Source: Pleurotus ostreatus/Saccharomyces cerevisiae fusant (Eukaryota; Opisthokonta). From it: DNA of 64,000 nucleotides. Where the stretch lies: positions 62,001 through 126,000 of the forward strand of contig JAMQCK010000017.1 in the NCBI GenBank assembly GCA_024196135.1, given 5' to 3'. This document shows positions 32,464 to 45,198 of this stretch, piece after piece (position 1 is the first letter of the stretch; each line of letters starts with the position of its first letter). The position numbers and the translations under genes were made by a program. The notes below the pieces were generated by a model. It searched no databases. It worked only from the letters and a program-made list of their open reading frames with translations, and had not been told where the DNA came from.

Positions 32464-35400
32464 ATGGCCCTCAGCTCGTCTCCGCGCAAGCTACAAATCC
32501 CGCTCTCAACCGGCGACGAGACGAGAAACGACGGGTCCAGCTCCTTTGGCGTGACGAAGCGTGCATTCTTCTGCGGGGTAGTCATTGAGGGCTCGGAGAA
32601 TGGGAGGAGACTGCCTGATGGTGCGAAACTACACAGTCTAGCAAAGGGCGCGTACTGACGCTTCCATAGACGTGCAGGACCTTGTGCTATCCCTCGGCGA
32701 CCCGCTGGAATCTGACGGGGCGGACGCGGGGTTCCTGAACGCATCTCGTTCATCCGAGAGCAGTGTGCGTCTCATTCACGACATTTAGAAGCTCGCTGAC
32801 CCTCTACTAGCAGGATCACTACCAGCGAAAGCGCGCCATGACCGACACATCCGCGCTCGCCGCCGACATTCGCGAACTCGTCACCACAGAACGCAACTAC
32901 GTAGAACGCCTCCGAACCCTCAAGCACTCGTACGCTGATCCCCTGCGAAGCTTCTCCCGCGATAAGAACACATCCCTCCTCCCCGCATACGAGGCCAAAG
33001 TCCTGTTCGGCAATGTGGACAACCTCATCCCCGTCAATGAGGCATTCCTCACGGATCTGGAGAAGATGATGGCACCCAACGGCGCGAAGACCGTAGGAGG
33101 CGTCGGGGACGTGGCCCTGCGGCACTTCAAGGAGCTGCGCGGCTTTGAGCTGTACAAGCAGTACTACGCGAAGCGCGAGGAGGCGCAGGCCATCTTTGAG
33201 CGCGAAGTGTCAAAGAAGTCCTCGCAGTTCGTGCAGTTTATAGAGGTATGCGGCCATACGTCTTGCGCGAGCGCTACTCACAGCTACGCAGCGGATCAAG
33301 TACGAACCCGCCGACACCTCGCGCAACCGCGTTGGCCTGAGGGAACTCCTCATAGACCCCGTACAACGCATCCCCCGATACACATTGCTGTTCAGAAATA
33401 TGATCAAGCATATGGCGCCTGACGACCCTCAGCGCGACAAGCTCATCGAGGCGGACGAGATTGCCAGCAAGATCGCGCAGGCCGAAGCGGACGAGCAGAC
33501 GAAACGCGCTGCCGTCTTCTACTGCCTCAGCACCAGCATTGAGGGCTTCCCCGCCGACCTGCACTCCATTTCCCGCCGATTCATAGACTGTATCGACGTC
33601 GAGGATATCATTACCGACGGTCCTATGTCCGCAAGCGCGTCAACTACGAGCTTGGGCACATCGCTAAACTGCACGCTCTTCCTCTTCGACGACAAGATGG
33701 TAATAGTCAAACGCCCGCACGACAAATCCGGCAAGGCTCTATCAGGCCTGGACGCCGTAGACAAGGTCACCAAGGGCGCTAGCTTGCCCTCAAAGCGGCG
33801 CAGCGGCATGTCGTGCAAGGGTGTCGTCGACATCGCCGACGTCGTTGCAACAGATATCGGAGGCGCAGGTCAGGAAACGCACAGGCCAGCGAGCATGGGC
33901 TGACGCGAGCAAACAGACATCAACATGTACTTCGAGAATCCACCGCGGGATCAGAGCGATCGCTGGTCCGGCCGGCCTTTCCGTGCGCTCTCCGTCGTGC
34001 ATCCCCCACACCCTATCAATCTTGATCCCCCGAAGACGCAGGCGGACAAGCAGCGGTTTCTGGAAAACCTCTGGCTTGTGCAGGCGAAGTACAGGGCGAG
34101 GGTCGGGCAGTCTGTCGTGCTGTGCTCTGAGGCCAAAGAGGTGGAAGCGCGAGGGGGTCGTTCCGTTGTCGCGCGGACATTCTACAATGTCTATCAGCGG
34201 AAGGCCTTCTTGCAAGAGCCCAAGAAGGTGTGTTGACAGCCTTGAATGCTCAGGGCTCATCAAGTACTAATGCCCTCCATAGACTAAAGCAGTCGTACAT
34301 GTTGATGCGTCCGGCAGCGCCGACAACATCCCATTCGGAGTGGGCGGTCCGCCCTTTGTGTGCATCCGTCTTCAGCCCATGGCAGGCGAGCTATGTCGCA
34401 TGCGAATCACTTCGAGTAGTGAAGACACCGACGGCGAGGAAGACGAGGTTCTACAAGCCAACCGCGTCTCTGCACGCGTTGTGCAGACTATCCACCAGTA
34501 TGGCCTCTTCGACTTCCGCTCCGGCCGCAACTCCATGCCCAGCACACCAACAGCGAAGTCGAAAGCATCCCTCTTCAACCTCGATGCCTTGTCACGGAGG
34601 CTCCCCGGTGACTTCTTCGTGGGCTCAGTCAACGGTCACCGGCGAGCCAAATCATCGACGAGGAGTCGAAACACCATCACGTCGCACAGCACAGGGCACA
34701 CCCAGAGCACGAGCACGGGCGACAGCTTCGCGTTCTCGAATCGGTCAGAGTCGACGGCGGCGACGTCGGTTGAGGACGGGTCCATGCGCGCGGGCAAGTC
34801 TTCGCGCTCGTCGAGGTCGCGCAAGTTGCGAAAGTCGCCGCTGAAGACGTCGGAGGGCGGCGAGCCGTTGCGGAGCTCGTCAAGGCAGAGCTCGTTGGGC
34901 TCGCGCTCGCGGTCGACGTCGAGAGGGCCGGATACGGATTATAGCGATATGGAGGAGGATGACAGGACGCAGGAGCTGGACTCGTCGGAGTGGGACTTGC
35001 AGATGAAGCTGGAGCTTGCGCGAAAGAACAGTCAGACACAGCATGGGAAGCCGCTGCCTGCGCTCGACCTTGATGCGAATATCGACGATACAATTCTTGA
35101 AGGTTCGTCGCTGCATTCTTGTGTGTCGATTGCAAGTACTGATTAGGATTTGAGAAGAGGAACCCCCACAACCTCTCCGGCCATTGTCACGGGCTTCACG
35201 AGACAATCGGTCTATCTTGTCGAAGCCAGAGTCAGAGCTGACAGTGACCGATGCCCCTCTCCTGCGCCCTGACTCCCGACTATCTGACCGACCACGCGGG
35301 CCTCGCAGTCCATCTCCCCGACCTCCCTCTCGCTCTCCAGAACCGCGGATGCGTACACCGGAGCCACCACGCATGCGGACACCCGAACCTTCGACGGCGC

Positions 35401-36877
35401 CCGTGCTACCCTCCTTCGATGAAGAGTTGGCCCGGGAAACGCCAAGGCCGCCGCCACCTGCGTCTCAGCTCCCACAACTCTCCAGAGGCCTCACCCGCAG
35501 CTCTCGCATGCCCTTCTTCCCAACAGCAGCGAGTGATGCGACACCACGGCCGCTCTCCATTGTATCACAGCACACGGGGCCTGTCGAGCCGCTGTCTATC
35601 AAGAAGAAGGCATCAACGGGCCCAGGATCGGTGTCGAGTTCGCTGTCGAGCTCGCCGGTACGCCGCTCGCAGGAATCCCCGACAAGGTCTTCTTCGCGGG
35701 ATGACCTGCCAAGAGTGTTGTCGCCATTGCCTTTCACCAATGGCTTCAACAAGGGCAAGGCCAGGTCGCGGGATGGCTCTCCTGATGCGGACCGTTTGCA
35801 ACGTCTCGCTGAGTCTACTCGGGAAGACGTGCGTTGCTCTGCTTCAATGATGCTCAGCGTGTCTGACCCAGAATGTAGATCGACTCCGCTCGAAGAGTGG
35901 TGAAGCGAATCAAGCTGGAGGTGGAAGGTCTGCGTACTGCAGGCGAACCTACAACGCCCGTATCACGGCCAGCCTCACCTGACAAGACTTTGCGCACACC
36001 GCAGCGGAATACGCCATTGGTGAGCTGAATGGATTGTTTCCGATTGAATGTCTTGCTTAATGTATGCATAAGACCAAAGAAGCTCAGCAACGGATGGAAG
36101 AAATGCGACTACTCTTGGGGCAGCGCGATAATACGCCTCGAAGTCATTTGCGAAGCGTCGCATTGCGAGCAACACAGTCAATGGATGCCGGTGGTCCAGG
36201 TCGTGCAAATATGGATACCAGCATCGTTCAACGGTCATTAGAGAACATGGCCAACGAGCTGGACGATACGCTGTCACGAGCAGCAAGGTCCACGGATGCG
36301 ATGCAAGAGGACATCGACGACTTGCAGACGTCCCTTCAGGAGGTGCGATTGAAGCATTGCATCCGTACGCACAGGACGAAGTCGCTGATTTCAACTAGAA
36401 ATCGGAGGCCCTCGAAAAGAGTCAAGAAGAGGTCAAGAGCGCTAAGCGCCAGACGGAGGTCATCAAGAGTCTTCTCGACGACAAGACGGCTGAGACGGAG
36501 ATCCTCTATCAAGTGCGTACCGAGTCTGTTCTAGCCCTGCGCCTCGTCCTTACATCCACCCAGACCTTCAACGAGGAACTGGACGGCATGTATCAGGACG
36601 TCCAGTTGCCTGACGAGGAGGCGTGGGCCCGCATGGCGAAAGACTTGCGAGAAACCAAGAAAGCTCGGAACAACCTCACGGCCGAAAATTCGTACGTTCT
36701 TGCACTGCTCAAGATGACTGTCACCTCATGTCCCATCTAGCACCCTGAAGCGTCGGCTAGCCGAGATGGAAATGCAGCAGGAAGAGTGCGTGCTGCCTGC
36801 TCTTGTGGACACCCCGTATGCTCATCTCCTTCCACAGGTGGGCTACCCTCTTACGTGCGCACGGCCTGATACCATGA
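32464..36877 (+). CDS. Rho guanine-nucleotide exchange factor (DH-PH) with C-terminal coiled coil
   Basis: This is an activator of Rho/Cdc42-type GTPases at sites of polarised growth or septation. The DH domain starts around residue 105 (ALAADIRELVTTERNYVERL) and contains LLIDPVQRIPRYTLLFRNM, the conserved CR3 helix. A PH-like region follows (LNCTLFLFDDKMVIVKRP ... FLENLWLVQAKYR). Then comes a very long Ser/Pro/Arg-rich disordered region with a duplicated MRTPEPP unit, and a C-terminal coiled coil (QQRMEEMRLLLGQRDN, LENMANELDDTL, TLKRRLAEMEMQQEE). The last exon reads WATLLRAHGLIP then stop. There are about 12 exons and 1,200-1,300 residues. The layout is reminiscent of Bud3/Gef-type proteins, but I cannot assign the subfamily. 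Confidence 0.85.
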
Positions 36878-37231
36878 TACTATTCATTCATCTACGTATC
36901 TATCTCCATTACATAGAATCGTGTCCCGCGTATATATGCGTTCTAATTGTGGCTACTACGTTAAGTTATGCATCGGCGGTCATGGCAGCGGAACGCGAGG
37001 ATGAGCTCAGTGAACAATGGGTACGTCAACTCGTCACGGGCGACACATGATGATAATGATACACGACGGTAGCTAGTACACTAACAAAAGAGGAGGTAAA
37101 AGAACAGCGAAGAAATGGGTGGGCGGGGTATGGTACACACAAAAAAGCAAAATAAGAACGTAACGGACCCGCCGGGCAGGGGCGGGACAACAGAAGCCCA
37201 TATACTGACTCTCGTTTATAAAGGGGTATTA
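36878..37231. terminator. Convergent 3' intergenic region between two RhoGEF genes
   Basis: This is a 354-bp gap between two stop codons on opposite strands, AT-richer than the genes. It must hold both 3' ends; no discrete poly(A) signal is certain. Confidence 0.35.
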
Positions 37232-40200
37232 TCATGAGGGGACGGCGGCAGTCGCGGTCGCGGGAGGGCTACAATGCGGGGACACAGGCGTGAAGTCGAG
37301 CTCGTGCGTCGCTGTAGGCGCAAGGGAAGGGAAGTATGGTGTGACGTCGGGGATGTGTACATCGAGGATGATGGGCGGGTCCTGCTGCTCGGCGGGCTTT
37401 TCCATCCCGCCGGGCTCGTCCGGTCTGTCTGGCGCGCTGTTCGCACGGCGGTGCTGCAGCGGCTGTCGAGGCGTGGTGCGGACGGCAGTTTTGGAGAATC
37501 GACGAAGGAGGCTCTGTGTGACGGTCCGGTTCATGTCGTGCATCGACGCGCCATGACCATGATCGCTTTGTGTCTCGGGTATCGCCAACGTCCGGGTGCT
37601 GGAGTTGGTGGAGGAGAAGGAAGATGAAGCGCCGCGAAGGAAGCCCTTGAAGTTACGCACGAGCGACGAGCGTCGCTTGCTCTCCGGATCGCTCGGAACA
37701 TGGCGGAGGCCCTTGTGCGACGATGACGAGGTGAGGTTAACCGGGCTGCTCGACGACGATCGCGCGGACGACTGTGAGAAGTGCGAGAACGGGGACGGCG
37801 AAGGCGATGAGCCTGCAGATGCCGGGCTGAAGGCGCTGACACCCTCCGTCGAGATGACGCTCGGTCTCTTCACCAGCCGACGGTTCGCGAGGGACAGCCC
37901 GCGCGTACGGTCCGCAGAGGCCGCCTCCACGTCGAAGATGCTGTTGCGCTTGTACACGCGCACGCTCTCATGCCTAGTCAGCTTGCTCTTCGCGTTCGCG
38001 ATGCTCAAGCCCGAGTTCGCCCTTGGCATAGCGCGCGAGCCCGCCACGGACGGCGCCTGGAAGAGGTCCTCTTCACGCCTGCTTGCCTGCGCACGCGCTG
38101 CCAGCACGGGTTCCGAGATGACGTCCAGTAGGCCACGATCGACGGCGAGGCGCGCGTTGTGCGAAGCGCGCCGGATGACGACCGTCTCGTTGTCCGCCGA
38201 GGAAAAGATCGCCTTGACAGACGCCGTCGACGAACGCCGGCTAGCCGCAATATGCTGAGGCGGCCCATCGTGCAACCGTCTCGAGACCTCCGTGAACCCC
38301 TGCTGCCCATCACTCCGCTCAACCACCGCCATCAGCGACTCCTCCAGCGTCTTCGAGCTCGACGAGCCCCTCAGCTCCGGGATGCTCTGGATCGTCGGCA
38401 ACGGCGTGATGCTCTGCAGCACCTCCGCCGACTCCGACTGCTGAATCGGCCCGCCGCGCGCGTCCAAGTATAAGCTCGACGTCGGCTCGTTAATCCAAGA
38501 CGTCCGGTGCGCCTTCGCCTCGCGCATGGACGCCATCCACGCTTCCTTCTCCCTCTGGCACGCCGCGGCGAGCTCGAACTGATGGCCCTTGCCCAGGAGG
38601 CGGAACGAGCAGGGCAGCATCGCTGTGAGGAACGTGCGTGAGCCAGACAACCTTAATGAAGCCACGAGCAAGGGCACGTACCGTCCCTCTCGTCGAGATC
38701 GACGATTTCAAAGTCCGCGAGCGAGAACCAGTGCTTCGGCTCGTACACCTTGCCCTTGCAGACCTTGACTAGGATGAGGTACCCGCCCAAGTACAGGAAC
38801 GCGCCAAGGTACTTCGCCTTAATGTTCGCGGATGCAGTCATGGGCTGTAGCGGGCTGTGGTGCACGACGTCCAGCGACCCGGCAAGCAAGCACGTCCCAA
38901 GCGAGCTCAGGAAGCTGCTGGTCATATTGAGGCTGGCCGGCAAGCTGTGTTGCGAGGCTGACGAGGACGAGGACAACCGAAGCGCGCTTGCGACGCGAGA
39001 CACGATGAGCGCACTCTGTGCGCACACCGCCTGCCTCGCGCGAGCTGCGTCTACGGCAGCGGCGACGTGACGCATCGCCTGCGCGGCGCTCTCCACCGCA
39101 ACATGCACAGCAGAGCGGCGAGAGGGTTGCCCAGCAGACAAGCGTTGCGTACCGCGACTGGGCTTGAGCTGATCGAGAAGCAGCGGGTACTTGCAGATGC
39201 GCTGAATAGGCTTGATCAGGTAGTCCATCAGCGTTAACCTGCGGGCGCGAAGCTCGTTCGGGAACGGGAGAGCCTCGCGCTGTTGTGCTACGGATCGCCG
39301 CCGCAGGCTACGAACAGCACCGTCGAGCGAGTGGACTGATCTTGACCGCTTGCGGGGTGATGGCGAAGGGAGCTCGGCAGTGAATGTGTCCGCGTTCGTT
39401 GTGGTGGCTGCTGAGGCGCTGGCAGCGTGAGGAGGGGCCTTCCGAGGCGTCGCTTGCGGTTCCTCCGCCGATGGTCGGGGCGACATCTCATGCACCAAGT
39501 CGGAGCAGCGCCGTTCGAACTCGTCCCACTCGGGCGGATGCTGATGCTGCACGCGGCGAATGACCTCGGTCGCTTCTTGGTGGCCAGTGCAGAAGGCCTC
39601 ATACATGTTGAACCTAGAAGACTGATCGCCCTCGTGAGAATTGCCCTCGAGAGACCGCGAGGGTGCTCACCTCGACCGCGAACTTTGTCGCCACCACGCC
39701 AATCGCACTGTCGATATCGCAGTCCGACTGATCGTTCAGTTCTGGCCAGCCTTCTTCGGAGCGAACCACGCCCATCCTGATGCCGTGCGGAAGAAGCGCG
39801 TCGCGTAGCTCGTCGACGAACTCCTCATGCAGCTGCATGATATCCTCCGCGTTGCGCATCATGATGTCCATCTCGACGGCGTTGAGGATGACACGGCCCT
39901 TGTCCTTCTCCTTGCCGGACGTCGGGCTGAGGTGCTGCACGCCCTGGCCATCCACGGTCGTCAGCGCGAGCGCGTTGTGAATGCTGTTGGCCGAGTTGAC
40001 GCGCGAAATGGACGTAAACGAGGACCCGCTTCTCGAGAAGGATGGCCGCGAGGTCAGATTGGCCAAATTCCGCAGGTAGATCTGTATCGGCTGTCAGACC
40101 GTCGGACACCGCAACACGCTCGGAAGCCGACGCACCGTGACCAGAGCCCGCATATCCAAGACATACCCCACCTCCGTCGTCAGCAGTTCCATGAGGGCAT

Positions 40201-41116
40201 GGTACTTGCGCATGTCCTCCTTCAGCCTCTCCGCTCGCCACTCCGCCTCCTCTCCATCAGGGTCCATCGCATCGGGCTCGGCAGTGATCACCCTCTCAGG
40301 GAAGGTAAACTTGCTGGGCCCTGGCTCGCCGGCATTGTCCAGCTCGTCTTCGTCCGCATCGCTCGGCGTCGATCCCTCGATATGGAAAAGCGAGGGACGC
40401 GAAGTGTGCGGCGTGTTCAGAGCGTGTATGTGCGACGCCAGGGGCGGCTGCGGCTCGCGCACTTTTCGAGATATTCCGGGGCGCAGCTTGCTACCCGTAG
40501 CATTCAAGTCATACTCGCGGAGTGCGGGTGCCCGGTAGAGGGTGTCGGACATGGACTTGCGGCGCATGGAGAGCGAGGGCGCCGAGACTGAGCGATGTGG
40601 GTGTCTGCGAGGGGCAGTATTGGGCATAGACGGCGAGACAGAGACGGCAGCGTGTTTCCTATGGCGTGAGGTGACGCAAGTAACCGAGCGCTTGACGAGG
40701 GTCGGTGGCGGCGGCGTCGGTGGTACCGCGATCCAGGTCGGCGCCAACAATGCCGGCTTGAAGCGCGGGGACTGCGGGGATGTCGGAGCGGTGGTAAGCT
40801 GGGAGGCGGAGAGGCTCGAGTTGGATGAAGAGGTGACCCGTGAAAGGCTATCGAACGTGCATGCATCTGCGCTCGTGGTCGGAGTGCAGACGGGTGATGC
40901 ACGGATGGGGGGCATGGGCAGGAAGCCGTTGGCCGTGAAGCGGTGCTGACCGCGGGCGTTGCGCGTGGGCGAGGTCGTGATGGTGTCCGCGGACGGTGAG
41001 AACATGCCGAGGGAGAGCTTGAGGTCTTTGCTGTTGGCGCGGCGGGAGGATATGGGGACGGCGGGGCGGCGGGGAGGAGCTGCCGCGGGGCGATCTGTCG
41101 GTGCCAGGGCTTGCAT
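37232..41116 (-). CDS. Rho guanine-nucleotide exchange factor (DH-PH), second gene
   Basis: This is a DH-PH exchange factor unrelated in detail to its neighbour. The N-terminal 300 residues are Ser/Pro/Arg-rich and disordered. The DH domain begins YHALMELLTTEVGYVLDM and continues IYLRNLANL, NAEDIMQLHEEFVDEL and FNMYEAFCTGHQEATEVI. It then has a low-complexity insert before the CR3 helix LMDYLIKPIQRICKYPLLL. The PH domain follows: LGAFLYLGGYLILVKVCKG, KHWFSLADFEIVDLD and FELAAACQREKEAWMASM. The C-terminal 450 residues are Ser-rich and end in a segment with PPIILDVHIPDVTPYFPS. There are about 5 exons and 1,200 residues. Start 41116 is the first Met of the frame. Probable role: Rho GTPase activation in polarity or wall-integrity signalling. 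Confidence 0.85.
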
Positions 41117-42919
41117 AATTTCAGCACCGTTGCGGCCAAGAAGTATGAGCGGGGAGGGGGAGAATTACGAGAAAGCTAGTGGAATAAAGTGGAAGAAGAG
41201 GTGGGCCGCATTGCGCGGGAAGGCAGGGGACGCGGCAACGGCGGGGCGACGGTAACTGGCAAACTTACGATGGCCGATGCCGGATGGTTCCAGAGACGGT
41301 GACGGACAGGAGCCGACAAATATGATCTCTGGGCGGCGGCAAAACGGTGATCCTTGGTGGTGGCGACGACCCGCGCGTCCCCTTGCCTTTCACCTGTCGC
41401 GCGTCCGCCTTGCGATGTGGTTCGAGTGAGAGTTGGAGAAAAAGAGGGCGTCCGGGGCTGTGGGGCGATGGGCGGCTGGGGGAGGAGAGCCGGAGCCGAG
41501 TGCGGCGGATATTGTAGGGCTGGCTCGCGCTTGCGGTCGGTAGCCCGTCGGCGGTGACACAGAGGCGGGGCGTGTAGCGGCAAGCGTTGGAGATGATGGC
41601 GGTCGGGAGCAAGAGGTACGCGCCCGCCCTCCTTCCCCGACGTCCCGAACGGCTTCTGGTCGCCACGCCCCCGGAGATCACCCCGGATCCGGTAACTATT
41701 CACGGCCGTATCGGTCCGGGGAACTCTATGATCTCATCACCTGCTCATTTTTGTTCTGCTTTTGGTAATTCTTGTTCCTCCGAGGTGCTTCGCGCCCTGG
41801 CTTACGCGCCCACAATTGCCTAAAGCGTGTTGGCGCCCACCACCGTCTCGTCGTGCACCGTCGCACCTCCCGTGGTCCTTACGCCGCAATCCTATCACTC
41901 CAAGCACGCAACTCGCTAGCCCCATCCGATAAACCGATTGAGCATGATGCATGTGGTGGCACGAACGCGGCAGAATGGCGTAGCGTAACGCGTTGCAGCC
42001 GCACCACGTTCGATCGAAGAACTTGGGGATAGATACGAGCTGCACGACGCACCCCAAACAAGTAGACAATTAGATCGCGAGGCGCAGATAGTCCGCGCAG
42101 AAGGCGCATAAACGTCGTGCATAGCTCCCCACTGCTTCCTATCGCTCTACGCCCGAAACTCAAACATTAGCGTACCGTAAGACGAAGAGAAAGATTAAAC
42201 CAGACGCGTACCATGCAGCAATACTCCTGAGGATGACAGGAGCACAGCACGTCCCAGAGCGACAGGCCATGAGGATCGTCTCGGGCATCTTGGAGACGGA
42301 TAGGAGATCCCCCTAGCTTCCTGTATGAGGTGCACCACCCCGTGTACGGCAACGCGACACATCCTCTACTCCACCCCGACATAGAGTGCCGATCGGCGGC
42401 GAGCGGTCTGCCGTACATCCAACCTTTCTTCTTGCGTACATTCTACCCTTCCGCTTGCGACCCCCCGCGTACGCAAACATCCTTCTTTCGTACCCCCACC
42501 ATCCTTCTTGCGTACAAGCGACCGCGTCAACGTCCACGCGCTTGCCGTCCTGCGACCTCCCTCGGTCTACCGTATCTCCTCCCTTGGTCTGTCGAATCGC
42601 CTCCATGATCCAATCGTATCTCCACCCCAAGCTCTTCCGTTGCCGTAAAGTCAACCACTTCACCGCCGCGCTAGAATGCAACCGTTACCGCGCCAGAATG
42701 CGTTCGTAACCGCACCGTCGCCGTCGACAGAGCACATTCATGACGCTTAGGTTGTTGCATGCGTTACGACGTCGTCTTGACGCGTAACAATACGCTCTTC
42801 ATATGCGAACAACGGCGGCTGGAGTACGCGTAGACCGGGCCCGATTTTCATGGTGGCCCTATCGCGATATTCATTCTAGCGTGGGCGGCCATATAACCCT
42901 GTCAGCTGAGCGTATAGAT

Positions 42920-42998
42920 TGTCGAAGCGCCCCATAGTGTCAAGTCTGTCGAAGCACTCCGTAGTGTCTAGTCCGTCGAAGCGCTCCGCAGACAAGTC
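42920..42998. repeat. 27-bp tandem repeat, three copies
   Basis: The units at 42920-42946, 42947-42973 and 42974-42998 share GTCGAAGC and end in (A)AGTC or TAGTC. They differ at a handful of positions, and the last is about 2 bp short. Confidence 0.75.
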
Positions 42999-43561
42999 AC
43001 TGGTGGCATGCCATATCCTCCGGAGGGTGAATATCCGACGGTGCGCCCGGTTTGCGACTTCATCTTGTTTGCGGGCTACCGAGACTTCACTATCGCTTGC
43101 ACAATATGAGCATGGAGGCGTCGGCGAGATATCCATTACGACGCCGTGGAGGAGTGCAAAAAAGGGGAGCTCGGCGAGGATGGGGTACACGGCGGCGGTC
43201 TTTGTAGGTGGTCGATAGCCTGCTACGCGATTTGGCCGACAGACCCCATTCTCGCCAGAAGCAGACAGACGCCTTCAATCTCGCTGACATGGCTCCGTAT
43301 CGACGGCTTGATCGAGGCAACCTCTTCTCTCTCCGGCGATGTCCGTTCTGCGGTGGTATGGCCATAATGCACGCCACCAATTTGCCGTTATCCCGAACGA
43401 CCACGCGCCCCCGGAAAACAAGGAGGCCGCAACAAACGGACGCGAGCCAACTTCGCAGGTCCCTACAGTAGGTCGCCGTCAGTGACGAAGAGGATACGGC
43501 CTAACGAAGATAACATCATCTCATAGAAATATCAGCTAGGGAAGGGGATACGTGATATAGA

Positions 43562-43904
43562 CACTCACCATGGTAGGCGCCCGTGTACTATGATATTCAG
43601 CCACTGCCGCTAGGGCGCCCTTGAACACGACTTGGATTGCATAAAACGCGACGCAGGGCAATACAAGTGATAGACCTGTCTTGGGCGCTAAACTCGACGC
43701 TCGACCAGCCACAAAAGCAACACATTCGGGTGCGGGACCGCAGGAGACGGAGGTTTGACCACAAAAGATGTTCAAGCACAGTAAAACGGGCAAATTGAAG
43801 AGTCGAAAGATGAGCGCTTGGCCGTAGTCGCATTGCCATCTGCACGCAGGCGTCTTTGCGGCGATGAGGAATTCAGCCACAGCGCCATTCGGGCGCTTGG
43901 CCAT
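43562..43904 (-). pseudogene. Possible orphan exon or gene relic with membrane-anchor-like segment
   Basis: A frame of about 110 codons carries hydrophobic, coding-looking sequence (GLSLVLPCVAFYAIQVVFKG, then ALAAVAEYHSTRAP) and runs straight into a consensus donor (ATG|GTGAGT) at about 43570 on the minus strand. The downstream sequence does not continue as an obvious exon. The hydrophobic segment before a charged region resembles the N-terminal anchor of some basidiomycete P450s, but no P450 core motif was found nearby. Treat it as a guess. Confidence 0.2.
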
Positions 43905-45140
43905 AGAGCGTGTTTACGACCAAAGGGGGCACGTTGCTGTCAGAGCATCCGCGCGCGTTGCTTGCAACGACGACGCGTTCCTGGGCGCAGCAAACGGCCT
44001 TGTACGGAGAACAGTCGAAAGCATGGCGATGTGCAGAATGACGAGTACGACATGACGAAGACGCGACGAGCGCAGTGTGCAGACATTGCGGAAAATCGAA
44101 CATCGCATGGAAGGGAATATGCGAGAATTACTGCGCGAATTTCCGCGGCATATTTTCCTGCGGATTGGCCGATGGTCGGGGTATGGAAGGGTGCGCGAAT
44201 ATGGCGATGGCGAAATATGGAAGAGTAAGGAAGAAAACAATCGACCAACGGCGGAGTTGCGCTCGGCGGCGAAGTCGGGGATGCGCCATGAGGTTCAACC
44301 AAGCATTCCGCCGCGCCTGAGCAGTACGGCGATTCCAGCACGTTCCTCCATTGCACGACGCCCGAGAGAAGCCGAAGGAGGAGCCCGTTGGGCGTTCTGC
44401 GACTCGAATATGCCAAGTTCGGGGTCCAGCGGCGAGCGGAGTCCGTATGGCAGTGCGCCGGCGACGTTACACGAGGTACGGCGATGAAACCCTAGAAATG
44501 GAGGAGAAAATACGCCATGATAGCGAGTGGAATTACGCATCAAATGACTCGGAGGGCCACCATCTGAGGCGGTGCTCCATGCCAGGATATCTCTCCGTCG
44601 TACTGAGGGTCCCTCGACAATTCATAGCGTCGGGCTACGGTCGAAAGCGGCCTTGGGGAGCGCTTACTGCCACAACTACGCTATCCATCGCGGTCGAGTC
44701 CCCTGCGAGGCGCTGCAGCTCCATAGCGAGGATCGGAGCACAGTGCGCCGGCGCCATGAAATGAGGCCCAGGCGGTGCCGTTACACGAGGCTGGAGGACG
44801 GATGGATTATGCCGACGACCGCATTCGCCCGTATCGGCAACGAGGGCTCTGGCAATGTCCGCGACGAAGCGGAGTTGACGCCGATGCGATAGGCTCGTGT
44901 AGACTCCGATCGTGGCTTGCGCTGCGGCGGCGATGGGGCAGGCCACTGCGTCGAGTACGTAGACGAAGGACTGCCGCGCGGAATACGTCTAGGACGCTCT
45001 ACGTACGTCGGCGGTCGACCGATGGCCCCGAGCTTCGTATGAACGCAGGCCCGGCGCGCCGCGTTCGACGACGCCCTGGACCGGGTCTCGTACTCGCGGG
45101 ATGACCGCGACATACACCTCTGGCGAAGGCTATTGAGCGT

Positions 45141-45198
45141 GCAGGCAGAGTATGACAACTGCGGGCAGAGTATGACACCTGCGGGCAGAATGACACCT
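45141..45198. repeat. 20-bp tandem repeat, three copies
   Basis: Units begin at 45141, 45161 and 45181 with consensus GCGGGCAGAGTATGACACCT. The third lacks 2 bp (TA). Confidence 0.85.

Noticed and set aside
41176..41703. Frames upstream of the second RhoGEF gene
   Set aside because: Arg/Pro-rich translations with no motifs on either strand, in what is most likely 5' flank.
42920..42998. Possible CRISPR-like array
   Set aside because: The units are directly adjacent with no spacers, and the DNA is eukaryotic; it is a plain tandem repeat.
44690..44720. Sequence resembling a tRNA B-box (GGTCGAGTCCCC)
   Set aside because: It lacks one T of GGTTCGANNCC. No A-box, acceptor-stem complementarity or downstream T-run could be built around it.
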